From Streptosporangiaceae bacterium NEAU-GS5 (lineage in GTDB: Bacteria; Actinomycetota; Actinomycetes; Streptosporangiales; Streptosporangiaceae): a DNA stretch of 42,841 bases. The notes beneath the pieces are model-generated. The model saw only the letters and a list, made by a program, of their open reading frames with translations, was not told the DNA's origin and ran no database searches. Location of the stretch: positions 1 through 42,841 of the forward strand of contig JAGFNW010000053.1 of NCBI GenBank assembly GCA_017592665.1, in the 5' to 3' direction. Both the position numbers and the translations under genes were made by a program. Numbering within the stretch: the stretch's first letter is position 1; each line of letters begins with the position of its first letter. Positions 24,559 to 33,173 of this stretch are shown one piece after another.

Positions 24559-24899
24559 CAGATCTCCTCATGGGCGCCCAGGATGTTCACGACAATAATG
24601 CACCATCTCACTGATCCTTGTGGTCCTATCGTGTTGGAAGGAGCAGGGCGCATCCCGATCATCGTAGCGCGCACAACGCACAGCCAGGCAAACTTCGGGG
24701 GCCGCTTTTCATCAGGGGTCTGGTTGTGTGAAGTCGCGTGCCCGGACCCTCGTCCGTAGATGGCTCGGCGGCCATACGGAGTTGACATAACGGCACTTAT
24801 CGTACGCATAAACCCACAAACACATGAATTACTGTCCGCGACAGGATTATCGATAGATCTTGATCGCCAGTGGATGCCGACGGCAGAGCGCCGAATGCC
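24559..24899. other. Intergenic region upstream of the CHAT gene
   Basis: This is AT-richer than its surroundings. It holds the hairpin at 24,753-24,780 and a TTGACA at about 24,783 on the + strand without a gene to drive. A minus-strand frame of 84 codons ends with a GTGA overlap with the CHAT start, but its composition is not protein-like. A promoter for the CHAT gene probably lies in 24,580-24,740. Confidence 0.35.
24753..24780 (-). terminator. Bulged hairpin, candidate terminator of the single-pass protein gene
   Basis: TCCGT and ACGGA, then ATGGC and GCCAT, pair across a six-base loop, with a two-base bulge on one side (10 bp in all). It lies 120 bases downstream of the stop at 24,900 on the minus strand and upstream of the CHAT gene. 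There is no U tract. Confidence 0.35.
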
Positions 24900-25937
24900 C
24901 TATCGACCTGTCAGCCGCGGATCCTTCGCGTACTTCCGGGGATCCCACCGGCGCCACTGGTCGTAGTCGTTGGGGTCCAAGGCACCACTACCCGACACAT
25001 AGAAGACCTTGTAATGGACGAAATCCACGTCCTGGAAGGTATCCCCATATCCGTCCGGGTAGTCCCTGTATCGGAGGGCAGAAACACGCCATGGTTGACC
25101 GTGGTTGTCCACGATGACAGTCTGTTGGCGCCCATCTGCGAGTACGTTCAGCGCGAACCGAAACTCGCAATAATACCTTTCTGTATCAGCAATTATTTGG
25201 AAGACGATGTCCTCGTCACGTTTGAGTGAGATGGTTCTCTTCGAAAAGTAGTTTCCCCCGACTCTGCCTTTGCCGTCCAGTTGGAGTGGGAGGGGATCGG
25301 GTTTATCGAGGTCGAAGTAGATGCGGACAATTTCGTCCGATGCTCCGCCCAGAGGACTGTAGAAGAGAGTCCCGTGCAGCGGAGCACTGCATCGCTTGAT
25401 CGTCCTCATGCTGAGGATTCGGACCTTCTTGTCTCGGTTGCCATGGACGATCAGTTTGATGGCAGTCAAGTCAGCGCGGGCGGCAGCGTGCTGGTAGAAC
25501 CACGGATCCCGGCTGCCGCCAGCGTGGGCCTTACTGGCCCGTGTGAGCTTGCTGATCCAGTCGAGTGCCGGGCGGCTGAATACGGTTGGATCGCGCAGAA
25601 CCCAAGATATCGGGAGGTGGTCGTAGTCGTGATCTTCCTTGACGAGGTCGACTACGATCGGAGGTTCAGGGGCGGTGGTGGGCGACGGCGATGGAGTTGA
25701 GGCCGGCGAGCTGGTCGGCGCACTGGCGAGGAGCGTCGGAGTCGATGAAATTGCCGACGCAACAGGAGCCTGGCTGCTGGCCTCAACTCCGGACTGGGGC
25801 ATAAACGCGTTCTGGATAGCCCAAGTGAGAATCCCCACCAATACCGGGGTGGCGACCGCACCACCAGCCCATTTGGCAGCCGGCCGCTGCCACCATGGCA
25901 GATCCCTCTTGCTCGAGGTTCGCTTACGAGGCTTCAT
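24900..25937 (-). CDS. Single-pass membrane protein with extracytoplasmic beta-rich domain
   Basis: The 345-residue product has a basic N-terminus (MKPRKRTSSKRDLPWWQR), one membrane helix (about 26-46, GGAVATPVLVGILTWAI), a Ser/Thr/Pro/Ala-rich linker (52-92) typical of a cell-wall spacer, and a globular region (95-345). That region includes LPISWVLRDPTVF, LTAIKLIVHG, two Cys residues (in RTIKRCSAP and ERYYCEFRF) and a C-terminal Tyr/Asp-rich tail. Similar proteins are widespread as uncharacterised membrane-anchored proteins in actinomycetes. It reads in the same direction as the CHAT gene but a hairpin separates them, so co-transcription is uncertain. It could be a surface sensor; no binding site is recognised. 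Confidence 0.75.
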   Translation of the reverse strand: MKPRKRTSSKRDLPWWQRPAAKWAGGAVATPVLVGILTWAIQNAFMPQSGVEASSQAPVASAISSTPTLLASAPTSSPASTPSPSPTTAPEPPIVVDLVKEDHDYDHLPISWVLRDPTVFSRPALDWISKLTRASKAHAGGSRDPWFYQHAAARADLTAIKLIVHGNRDKKVRILSMRTIKRCSAPLHGTLFYSPLGGASDEIVRIYFDLDKPDPLPLQLDGKGRVGGNYFSKRTISLKRDEDIVFQIIADTERYYCEFRFALNVLADGRQQTVIVDNHGQPWRVSALRYRDYPDGYGDTFQDVDFVHYKVFYVSGSGALDPNDYDQWRRWDPRKYAKDPRLTGR

Positions 25938-26071
25938 GCCAGACCGTCCGAATCATCCCGACTTCTACGGTCCGTAGGACGGCTACCGTGCCATTCTCGA
26001 TTACCTCCCGAGCACCAGGAGCCCCAGGATTTATAAGAACGGAATGTTCGTCGCCTCGCTTGCCGAGCCCT

Positions 26072-27279
26072 TGTGGGATGCGGAAACTCGAATCGGGCGC
26101 TGGCCTGGCGTTATCCGGTCGGTTGGGATCTGCTATGCGGCCCTGGAGTACTCGTTGATGATGCCGCCGAGGATCTGGCGACGCGCGATTCGGCCGCTGG
26201 TCGCGTCCGCGGGCTGCGAGGGTGGCATCGGTGGTGAATGGCCCAAGGACCGGTGCGGGCGGTGTCGATTGTGGTGGTCAACGTAGGCGTGCAGTGCGAC
26301 CCGGCAGTGCCGTTGGCCGAGGATCAGGAGCCGGTCCAGGCATTCTCGGCGGACGCTGCCGATCCAGCGTTCGCAGATCGCGTTGGCGCGAGGAGCGCGG
26401 ATCGGGGTCTTGATGATCCGCAGGCCTTCGCCGCGGAACACCTCATCGAAGGCGGCGGTGAACTTCGCGTCGCGATCGTGGATCAGAAATTTCAAGGTGT
26501 CGACGCGTCCCTCCAGGTCGGCGAGCAGATTCCTGGCTTGCTGCGTTGCCCACTGGCCGGTCGGATGGATGGTGACGCCGCTCAGATGGACGCGGCGGGT
26601 GAGGTGTTCGATGAAGACCAGGGCGTACAGCCGCGGACCGAACACCGGGTCGATGTGGAAGAAGTCGGCGGCAATGATGCCTTCGGCTTGGGCGGTGAGA
26701 AACTGCTTCCAGGTCGGACCCGCGCGTCGTGGGGCCGGGCCGAGCCCGGCTCGAGTGAGGATCGTGCGGACGGTGGTGGGGGACAGGCGATATCCGAGGT
26801 GTTTGAGTTCGCCGTGGATGCGCTGGTAGCCCCAGGTCGGATTCTCTTGAGCTAACCGGATGACCAGGTCGCGCACTGTCGTGGCAGTGGAGGGTCGTCC
26901 GGGCGGGCGGTGGGGATAGCGCCACCGCCGTCGGATCAGGTTGCGGTGCCAGGCCAGCAAGGTGGCCGGGGTGACGAAGAAGGCGTTCCAGCGGATGTGG
27001 GGGAGTAGGCGCGATAGAGCGGATAGCCATATCCGGTCGGCGGGTTGGAGCAGGGGCCGGCTAATCTGCCGGCGCAGGACGGCGACCTCGTGCCGCAGGA
27101 CCAGGATTTCGATGTCTTTGCTGCCGTCGCCGCGTGCCAGTAGGACGAGGCCCGCCACGAGATACCGGACGATCATGTAGATCAGCGACCACACCATGCC
27201 CCGGAACATGTCAGATGATCAGCCGAGATCGCCGAGAAACCGCAGGTAGTAGCACCAAGTCGAGTTAATGCACCCCACA
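26072..27279 (-). mobile_element. Intact insertion sequence of the rve type, copy 2
   Basis: Bounded by TGTGGGATGCGG (from 26072) and the complement of TGTGGGGTGCA (to 27279), the same ends as copy 1 at 3345-4553. It carries one uninterrupted transposase gene. It is inserted in, and replaces the end of, an IS701-family element whose remainder runs from 27,280. The missing IS701 tail is not found on the other side, so a deletion accompanied or followed insertion. No target duplication was seen. Confidence 0.8.
26133..27209 (-). CDS. Transposase, rve integrase core (IS3/IS481-like superfamily), intact
   Basis: The 358-residue enzyme would cut and join the ends of its own IS. The N-terminal third carries ILVLRHEVAVLRRQI and the Arg-rich block before GRPSTATTVRDLV. 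The DDE catalytic triad lies in FFHIDPVFG, FLIHDRDAKFTAAFDE and ICERWIGSVRRECLDR, followed by YVDHHNRHRPHRSLGH, typical of the superfamily. An ATG four codons in (27,197) is an alternative start. This is the likely donor of the trans activity needed by its broken relatives in the window. Confidence 0.9.
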   Translation of the reverse strand: MFRGMVWSLIYMIVRYLVAGLVLLARGDGSKDIEILVLRHEVAVLRRQISRPLLQPADRIWLSALSRLLPHIRWNAFFVTPATLLAWHRNLIRRRWRYPHRPPGRPSTATTVRDLVIRLAQENPTWGYQRIHGELKHLGYRLSPTTVRTILTRAGLGPAPRRAGPTWKQFLTAQAEGIIAADFFHIDPVFGPRLYALVFIEHLTRRVHLSGVTIHPTGQWATQQARNLLADLEGRVDTLKFLIHDRDAKFTAAFDEVFRGEGLRIIKTPIRAPRANAICERWIGSVRRECLDRLLILGQRHCRVALHAYVDHHNRHRPHRSLGHSPPMPPSQPADATSGRIARRQILGGIINEYSRAA

Positions 27280-28434
27280 GGGTCGTGGCCGCGATGAGGG
27301 CCAACAACGCCAGGGCGAGCATGGCCAAGGTGATGTGCCAGTGCCAGCCGGTCCACCCGCGGACTTGATAGTGGTCCAGGCCGACCTGGCCTTTGGCGGT
27401 CTGAAAGCACTCCTCGATCGCCCACCGCGACCCCGCGACGCGCACCAGCGCGGCCAGCGACGCCGGGGCGGGCGCGTAGCACTGGTAGAACGCCAGCTCG
27501 CCAGTGGTCAGGGAACGGCGGATCAGCAGCCACCGATGGCCGGGCTGGTCGATGTCGATCCGCAGCCAGGCCCAGGCATACAGCCGCGGGCCTTTGGCAC
27601 CCGGCCCGGCGCTGTAGCGGTACCAGCCAGCGGAGTCGACCTGGGCGGCCAGATCGGCGGCGGTGGCGGTATGCGTCTGGGTGCCGGACTCGGTCCGCAG
27701 ACCCGGCACGGTCAGCCGCCGCTGAGATGAGATGGCCAGCACATAGCCGACGCCACGCTGGTGCAGCAGCCCACGCAGTCCGGGATCTTGGCCGTAGACC
27801 TCATCACCGGTCACCCACCGGGCCGGCACGCCGGCGTCCAGCGCGGCCGCGACCATCGCGGTGGCCAGCGCGGGCTTGGTCAGGAACAGCGTCTGCGGCG
27901 AGATGCCCACGGCCTGGCATCGGCCCGGATCGGCCAGCCACGACACGCGCAGCAGGTACAGCCGCCGGTCGATCAACGCACGGCCGCGCGGGGAAGCACA
28001 GGCCAGGAAGACGCCGACCTGGCTGTTTTCGATCCGGCCCGCGGTCCCGCTGTATTGGCGTTGCACGCCCGCCGAGCCGGTGCCCTTCTTGAGGAATCCG
28101 GTCTCGTCGCAGATCAGCACACCGTCGTGGTGGCCCAGGCGCTCGATGAGGTAGCCGCGCACGTCAGCGGGACGACCTCGGCATCCCAGACGGCGGTGCG
28201 CAGCAGCCGCTGCATGGCCGCCGGCCCTGTGTGTCCGGCCTGCTCAGCCAGCCACCAGCAGTTCTTACGATCCAGGTTCGACAGCAACCCGGTGACGTAG
28301 GCCCGCACCGTGCGACGCGGTTCGACACGGCAGAACCGGCCGGCGACCTGTTCCAGCAGATCATCGAAGATGACCTTCCAGCGGTCAGGCTCTACGCTGT
28401 GACCCACGGCCACCGCACATTCAGATATCCACAC
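27280..28434 (-). pseudogene. IS701-family transposase, frameshifted and 3'-truncated
   Basis: The N-terminus (RWKVIFDDLLEQVAGRF, GLLSNLDRKNCWWLAEQ) is in frame from 28434 to about 28170. After a one-base shift the catalytic part continues: VLICDETGFLKKGT, GVQRQYSGTAGRIENSQVGV, WVTGDEVYGQD, and RWAIEECFQTAKGQVGLDHY. These supply the IS701 D-D-E residues. The C-terminus after LALLALIAATT is replaced by the rve IS at 27,279. The double damage makes the element immobile by its own enzyme. Confidence 0.85.
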
Positions 28435-28552
28435 AACACTGGATGATCACGCGGTGGCCGTCTTCATACAGCCTCAACTGCCAAGATCGCCAAGTGTCAC
28501 TGGAGTACTAACTCGCCTTGCTCTTGGTCGACGACCCATCTACCAGGGCCGT

Positions 28553-28906
28553 TCACCACGGCAGGAAGTCACGCAATCGACGAATGCGGCCAGATCGGAA
28601 AATATGGACTGTGCTCTCGTAAGCGAACACCTGATTGCCGACCTTCTGATTGATAACCGAGATAGTGGGCTCCGCTGGGCGCGGCTCATCATATGTGCCC
28701 TGCACGTCGCGGCGGTTGGTCGGCTGACGCCTGCTCACGCGCCACGTGTAGACCGAAGCGGCTGAACCGAGTATGGCCACGAACAATTGGAGCACGCTCC
28801 CCCAGGCACCGGCGCGATCAAGTCCTTGCCGAATGAGGAACACGGCCAATGTGGTCAGCCCGAGGCACAATCCCGCAACCGCCGCACCCTGTCGCAACCT
28901 TTTCAC
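28553..28906 (-). CDS. Small two-helix membrane protein with C-terminal amyloid-like motif
   Basis: The 117-residue product starts at a GTG 13 bases after the stop of the preceding gene on the same strand, so the two form an operon. Two membrane helices cover residues 8-26 and 35-53, then a charged linker (57-80). The tail reads TISVINQKVGNQVFAYESTV, with HIF after it. The alternating Val/Ile pattern around Q-K-V-G-N-Q-V-F and the final V-H recall short amyloid-forming signalling motifs found in actinomycete conflict proteins. The match is partial, so the function is an inference. No other domain is present. Confidence 0.6.
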   Translation of the reverse strand: MKRLRQGAAVAGLCLGLTTLAVFLIRQGLDRAGAWGSVLQLFVAILGSAASVYTWRVSRRQPTNRRDVQGTYDEPRPAEPTISVINQKVGNQVFAYESTVHIFRSGRIRRLRDFLPW

Positions 28907-28919
28907 CGGAACCAGCCTT

Positions 28920-30395
28920 TCAGAAGCGTGACCGTGAGGGCCCGTTGTGGCGGCTTGCGGGGTCGGGCAGGTCGAGATCTCTATATGCCTCCCGCGCCAA
29001 TTTCCTGGACGCGTCCGCCAGTGCGTCGAGGCGGCCGCGTGTCACCGCGGTTTCGGCATCGATCACGGCCTCGCGGCCCGCCATGACGACACTCGGCCTG
29101 TCGACGGCGATGCGCTCCTCATGCCAGAGGAACGACGCGCGGGAGGAGGGGCCGCCGACGTGGCGTTCCACCACCGACTCCGGGCACGCGCGAGCCGCAT
29201 CCCGAAGACGCGAGTCAAAGGCCGTCCTGAGATCCCGATCGTCGGGGTGGGCGAGAAAACGCCCGAAATCCTGAACGAGTCGCCGATCCTCGGCGAGCAG
29301 TTCGCCCAGCGGGATCATGACTCGCCTCATGTTGAGCTGGCGTTCGACGTTCACGTGGTTGCGGTTTCCTACGATCATGTCATCGACCTTCCGCGTATTC
29401 ACCTCCAGAGGATTCGCGGCGGGCATACGGGATTCCCAGGGACCGGCGCCCTGGCGAGTGTCTTCGATCGCGGCGCGCATGCAGTCCTGAAACCTGGTGA
29501 CCACGCGTGCGTCGTCCGGGTCGGCGATGAGGCGTTCAAGTGCGCGCCGAGCCTCGCTCCCGAGCTCCCGGAAATATCCTTCGACGCCCAATCGCGCTTC
29601 CCGCACTTTGTAGATCCACTTGTAGGAGACCCTATTTTTGTCTCCTATCACCACGACCTCTCCGTTCGTGATATCCGCTCGCGCGACGGCGGTCCCGGCC
29701 CGGTGGGAAAGCCGCCTTGTGGGGCGGCGTTCCATCAGCACGACGAGTTGCATACCGGAGAAATCTCGCTCGCGCCCCGTGGACGGCGGTTCGAGTTCAG
29801 TGGATGACGGACGCGGCAACACTGGCCTGCGGCCTGGACTGTTGGACCCGAAAAGCACGGCGCGCATCACAAGCGCCTCGTCCTGCCCAGGCGTCCTTGA
29901 GACGGCGGGGGCCTTGTAGGGCTCGGGATACCGCTCGACCGGCCGCGCATGATCACGTGAATGGCCTATGACGTCGCTTGATGTGGGCACGTGATCCCAG
30001 ACGCGATCGTGCGCGCGTGTCCCGGCATCGTGCGCGTCCGTCCCGACATTGTGCGCGTGCGTCCGGACATCGGCCACGGCGGGTCGGGCATCGTGCACAG
30101 GAGGCCCGGGGCTGAATCGGTCACGCGCCTCGCCTCCGGAAACGGCCTCAGAGACATCCGCCGGCTTCTGGGAACTCGCCGACGTGGGGGCGTTCGCCTG
30201 CGACTCGATGCGCTTAATGCCCCACCGTACGCACAGGTAAATGATCCCTACGACGGCTGCCACGGCTGCCAGCAGGCCAAGTCCCACCACGGCGATGTGG
30301 AGCACTATTCCGAGCAGGCGCCAGAGGCCGCTGAAAATCCATGCGACTGCTTTGTAGACCAGCACCAGGACGACTAAAGCGCCGATTGCTCTCAT
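28920..30395 (-). CDS. Membrane protein with 7-residue repeats and duplicated RHIM-like modules
   Basis: The ATG at 30395 follows GGAGGG at seven bases, giving 491 residues; a longer frame to 30,695 runs into IS sequence and is not used. Two membrane helices lie at about 4-24 and 29-59. A disordered stretch (62-235) contains degenerate seven-residue repeats around HAHNVGTDAHDAGTRAHD, encoded by a 21-base tandem repeat. The C-terminal half has two clear copies (about 241-311 and 334-403) of one module: a beta turn (VVVIGDKNRVSY; DMIVGNRNHVNV) followed by about 50 helical residues. A weak third copy begins at 434 (PSVVMAGREAVID). The turn resembles the RHIM core V-x-[VI]-G-x-x-N-x-[LVM]. It is followed 13 bases later by a second membrane protein. 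Confidence 0.7.
   Translation of the reverse strand: MRAIGALVVLVLVYKAVAWIFSGLWRLLGIVLHIAVVGLGLLAAVAAVVGIIYLCVRWGIKRIESQANAPTSASSQKPADVSEAVSGGEARDRFSPGPPVHDARPAVADVRTHAHNVGTDAHDAGTRAHDRVWDHVPTSSDVIGHSRDHARPVERYPEPYKAPAVSRTPGQDEALVMRAVLFGSNSPGRRPVLPRPSSTELEPPSTGRERDFSGMQLVVLMERRPTRRLSHRAGTAVARADITNGEVVVIGDKNRVSYKWIYKVREARLGVEGYFRELGSEARRALERLIADPDDARVVTRFQDCMRAAIEDTRQGAGPWESRMPAANPLEVNTRKVDDMIVGNRNHVNVERQLNMRRVMIPLGELLAEDRRLVQDFGRFLAHPDDRDLRTAFDSRLRDAARACPESVVERHVGGPSSRASFLWHEERIAVDRPSVVMAGREAVIDAETAVTRGRLDALADASRKLAREAYRDLDLPDPASRHNGPSRSRF
30008..30091. repeat. Four 21-base tandem repeats inside a coding region
   Basis: Units at 30008-30028, 30029-30049, 30050-30070 and 30071-30091 share the pattern CGTGCGCGTSCGTCCSGACAT, the last being diverged. 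A fifth very degenerate unit may follow to 30,112. Being a multiple of three, the array encodes seven-residue repeats of the T-D-A-H-D-A-G type in the minus-strand membrane protein. Copy number is likely to vary between strains. Confidence 0.75.
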
Positions 30396-30448
30396 CGTTC
30401 CGCCCTCCGCCGCGCGGCGATATGCAACAAACCATCCCCATCTCTGCT

Positions 30449-31677
30449 CTAGATCACGCGAGTTTGCGTGGGATCGGCTTGTGGGAGCGGCGGCTGGGGC
30501 GCTTGGGTGGACGGTTCGGGGAGGAACTGGGTGAGGAGTTCGGTGACGAAGGGGGATTCGGGGACGGCGTAGGTGGCGTGCCAGGCCTGGTCGTAGGCGG
30601 ATTGGCCGACGAGAGTGAGGAGGGCGGCGGTGCGGTTGCGGGCCTGTCCGACGCCCAGGCTCTGGCGGGCGTCGAAGAAGGCGACCTCGATGCACCAGCG
30701 CGCCGCGTACCGAGCCACCAGATCCTCGGCCGGTGAGACCAGGTCGGTGGTGACCAGCGGCAGTCCATAACCGCGGTCATCACCCTCGCGGGCGCGGGGC
30801 ATGGCGTCACTGACCAGGATCACCCGCACCGTCGGGGTGTGAAACGACCCATACCACAGGCACACCGTTTCACTGATCTGCACGGTGTCCAGGCGCCCGT
30901 AGCGGCGCACCCGGGCGGTGCGCCAGGTGCCGGCCGCCGCCAGATCCGCGGGGGTGCCCAACGCGCCCCCTTGGTGCGCGGCCGACCCGACTTGCCGGTC
31001 CTGGCCGGGGGCAACTCGTGCAGGACCGAAGTGATTTTCAGCCGGCTGGTCCAGGTGATCGAATCGTCCAGGCCGCGCAGGTGTTCCCCGGCATAGGCCG
31101 CGTCCCCCACGGCGTGCACCACCCGGCCCATGTGACGTGCGGCGATCGCCTCGACCATCTCCCGCGCGAACGCGATCTTGCCGGTGCGTCGGGGACGCCA
31201 CAACCGGGCCAGGATCGGCAGGCAGACCGGCCGGGACAAGAACGGCAACTGCACGATGATGGCGGCGACCACCCAGCAGTTGCCGAACCCGATCGGCTTG
31301 GGCCCTTTGGCTGCTCCATCGTGGTGCCAGGCGGCGCCGAACACCTTCTTGCCCGACCGTTTGAACAAGGTGTCGTCGACCACGACCGTGATCGCGGCAC
31401 CCGGCGGAAGGAGCTGGGCCACGATCAGGTCGCACAGCGTCAGGCCGACCGCGTCAGTGCACCAGCGTGCCGCGGCGAAGAAGCGGTGGGCGCGGCTGTG
31501 ATGCCACAGGAGCTCGAGCCCGGCGCCCAGCAGCATCCCGCACACCGTCCGCCGTCGCGTCTGCGCGATCAACCCGACCGCAAGAGCGACGAACGAGCGA
31601 TGACCCGGGGCGGTGAAACAGGACCTGAACACCGCCAGCAGCGCGGCCAGCGACGGTAACGTGCCATCAAGGGGCAT
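30449..31677 (-). pseudogene. DDE_5-superfamily transposase (IS701-like), frameshifted
   Basis: From the ATG at 31677 the first frame carries LAVFRSCFTAPGHRSFVAL, the catalytic VVVDDTLFKRSGKKVFGAAW and the second Asp in HAVGDAAYAG. Near 30,960, in a run of C residues, the frame shifts. The second frame then completes the protein with VCLWYGSFHTPTVRVILV, LVARYAARWCIEVAFFDARQ (catalytic Glu) and SLGVGQARNRT, to a stop at 30449. All catalytic residues exist, so a single indel separates it from an active enzyme. It sits between the RHIM-like operon and the caspase operon. Confidence 0.8.
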
Positions 31678-32207
31678 CGGCGGATCACTCTCAACAGGGT
31701 GAATCAGACACCGCCGATGCTCCGCCCGCACGCCCGCGCCCGCCTGGCATACGGCTCAAGTCACCGGGAAACACGCCTCCGTCACACGTGCAGCGATCTT
31801 GAAAACTGCGAAACACGAGGTATGAGCACGGCGTCTCATCATGGCGTCTTTGTCTGGTCGTCGGGGCCGAAGTTTGCAGCTGCTGGGCTACGTCTTGTAA
31901 GGCTATGACCTGGGTGGATGAGATTATCGGCAGGCGCAGAGTCGTCAGTGGTGGCGGGTTGGAGGCCCAGGGGCCGTGTCCGGCCGGCGGAGTGGTTCTA
32001 CGAGTTTGGTCTATGACCCTGGTACTGTCGCTCGTCTGGTACGTCGAGGCTCGAGTTCTGACGGGAAGCCCTCCGGTGATGTGCCAGCTCAAAGGCCGTG
32101 ACACCATTTTCGGCACCTACAAGGTGCACGTGCGGCGGATGCGTTCATGGCACCCCCGGGTCGCTGGGGGCCCAGACTGTACACCGCAAATTGATCACAA
32201 CGGAGTA
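31678..32207. other. Gene-free stretch with an orphan IS end
   Basis: No gene is supported. The part nearest the transposase (to about 31,910) is presumably its terminal sequence. At 32,098-32,117 lies a sequence almost identical to the terminal repeat of the IS at 39.9-41.1 kb, oriented as a right end, without a matching left end. The DNA up to 32,207 then meets the end of the beta-propeller gene. Confidence 0.4.
32098..32117 (-). repeat. Orphan IS terminal-repeat-like sequence
   Basis: Read on the minus strand, GGTGCCGAAAATGGTGTCAC matches the right end of the IS at 41,111-41,130 at nearly every position, and the match continues inward as a CTTTGAGC-like block, as at 5.4 kb. The element it once ended is no longer there. 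Confidence 0.6.
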
Positions 32208-33161
32208 CTACGCGGGAACGCTTTCGATCTCCACAACGACCAGCTCATCCGCCACCAACGCGCAGACTGACGCGTCTCCGGGCGACGTGAGGCCCCTGAC
32301 CGGCCCCAGGAACGGTATCGCCATGTGCGTGCGTCCATCGGCCGCATCGATGAGGAGCACCTGGTCTCCGAGGGCCACTGCGAAGTACGCGACGCCGCCG
32401 ATCATGGGCACTGACGCATGAAACGGCGTCAGCTTCATAGGCACCCGTGCGAAGAAGCCGCCCGAGGTCAACACCCACGCGCCCTGCGCGCGCACGGAGC
32501 ACAGGACCGAGACCTCTTCGCGGTCCGGCAGGAACACCGAGGCGAGCGGCACGAGATCGGTCGGATACGGCAACGGGTCCGCCGGCGTGGCGACGCAGTG
32601 GAGCGCCGCGGGCCGGGTCGGCTCGAAGGCACTGAAGCCGTTCTCGTCGCGGATCAGGGCCAATTCGCCGTCCGCCCGTCCCATCACCCTGAGAGCGGGC
32701 GACGCTCCAGGCGGACAGTTCAGGATCGTGGGGTGGTCGTCCCCCGCGAAGGTGAACACGCTGACGGGCTGTTGGCCCCCGCCCGCTATCAGGAAGGGAC
32801 CGTCCGGGTGGTCCAGCACGAGCCTGTTCCGGCCGGAGACCCCGGGCAGCGGTATCGCGTACCACTCGCCGATCCCGATGTCCCACATGTTCTGCTTGCC
32901 CCGCTCATGGCCCGTCATGGCGAGCGCCGTGTCGCCGTATGCGACGACGTCCCAGATCTCGTACTTTCTGGGGTCGGCGCCGAATCCGTCCTCGACGGTC
33001 ACCTCCGGGCGCGGATAACGGCCGAGTCGCCGGCCGTTCTCCGCGCTGAGCACGACGTCGCTCTCCCAGGTAGCGCCAATGACGGCGTGGCCGTCGCCGA
33101 AGGCGGCCGAGAACACCTTCTCGTATGGCGAACGACGGGAGAAGAACAGCTCAGGATTCAT
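32208..33161 (-). CDS. Beta-propeller protein, last gene of the caspase operon
   Basis: The 317-residue product consists of repeated four-strand blade-like units. Examples are FSAAFGDGHAVIGATWESDV, VVAYGDTALAMTGHERG, ALRVMGRADGELALIRDENG and GGVAYFAVALGDQVLLIDAADG. There is no signal peptide or catalytic motif. A GGGGAGG site precedes the ATG, which lies 12 bases after the stop of the caspase gene, itself ending in propeller blades. It may therefore complete or pair with that propeller, as if one propeller protein had been split, or act as a separate recognition subunit. Cytoplasmic location is inferred. Confidence 0.7.
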   Translation of the reverse strand: MNPELFFSRRSPYEKVFSAAFGDGHAVIGATWESDVVLSAENGRRLGRYPRPEVTVEDGFGADPRKYEIWDVVAYGDTALAMTGHERGKQNMWDIGIGEWYAIPLPGVSGRNRLVLDHPDGPFLIAGGGQQPVSVFTFAGDDHPTILNCPPGASPALRVMGRADGELALIRDENGFSAFEPTRPAALHCVATPADPLPYPTDLVPLASVFLPDREEVSVLCSVRAQGAWVLTSGGFFARVPMKLTPFHASVPMIGGVAYFAVALGDQVLLIDAADGRTHMAIPFLGPVRGLTSPGDASVCALVADELVVVEIESVPA

Positions 33162-33173
33162 CTCGCCTCCCCA

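Noticed and set aside
24555-24809. 84-codon frame ending with a GTGA overlap with the CHAT start
   Set aside because: Composition is not protein-like, there is no ribosome site, and it crosses the hairpin at 24,753-24,780.
28920-30695. 591-codon version of the RHIM-like gene
   Set aside because: The extra 100 residues are Arg/Pro-rich and overlap the transposase pseudogene; the ATG at 30,395 has a proper ribosome site and leads into a membrane helix.
32095-32160. DTIFGTYK-like peptide recurring at 5.4, 32.1 and 41.1 kb, first read as a small conserved protein
   Set aside because: The shared DNA is the terminal repeat of an IS element; similarity stops outside it and the other strand at 41.1 kb encodes an S1 domain.
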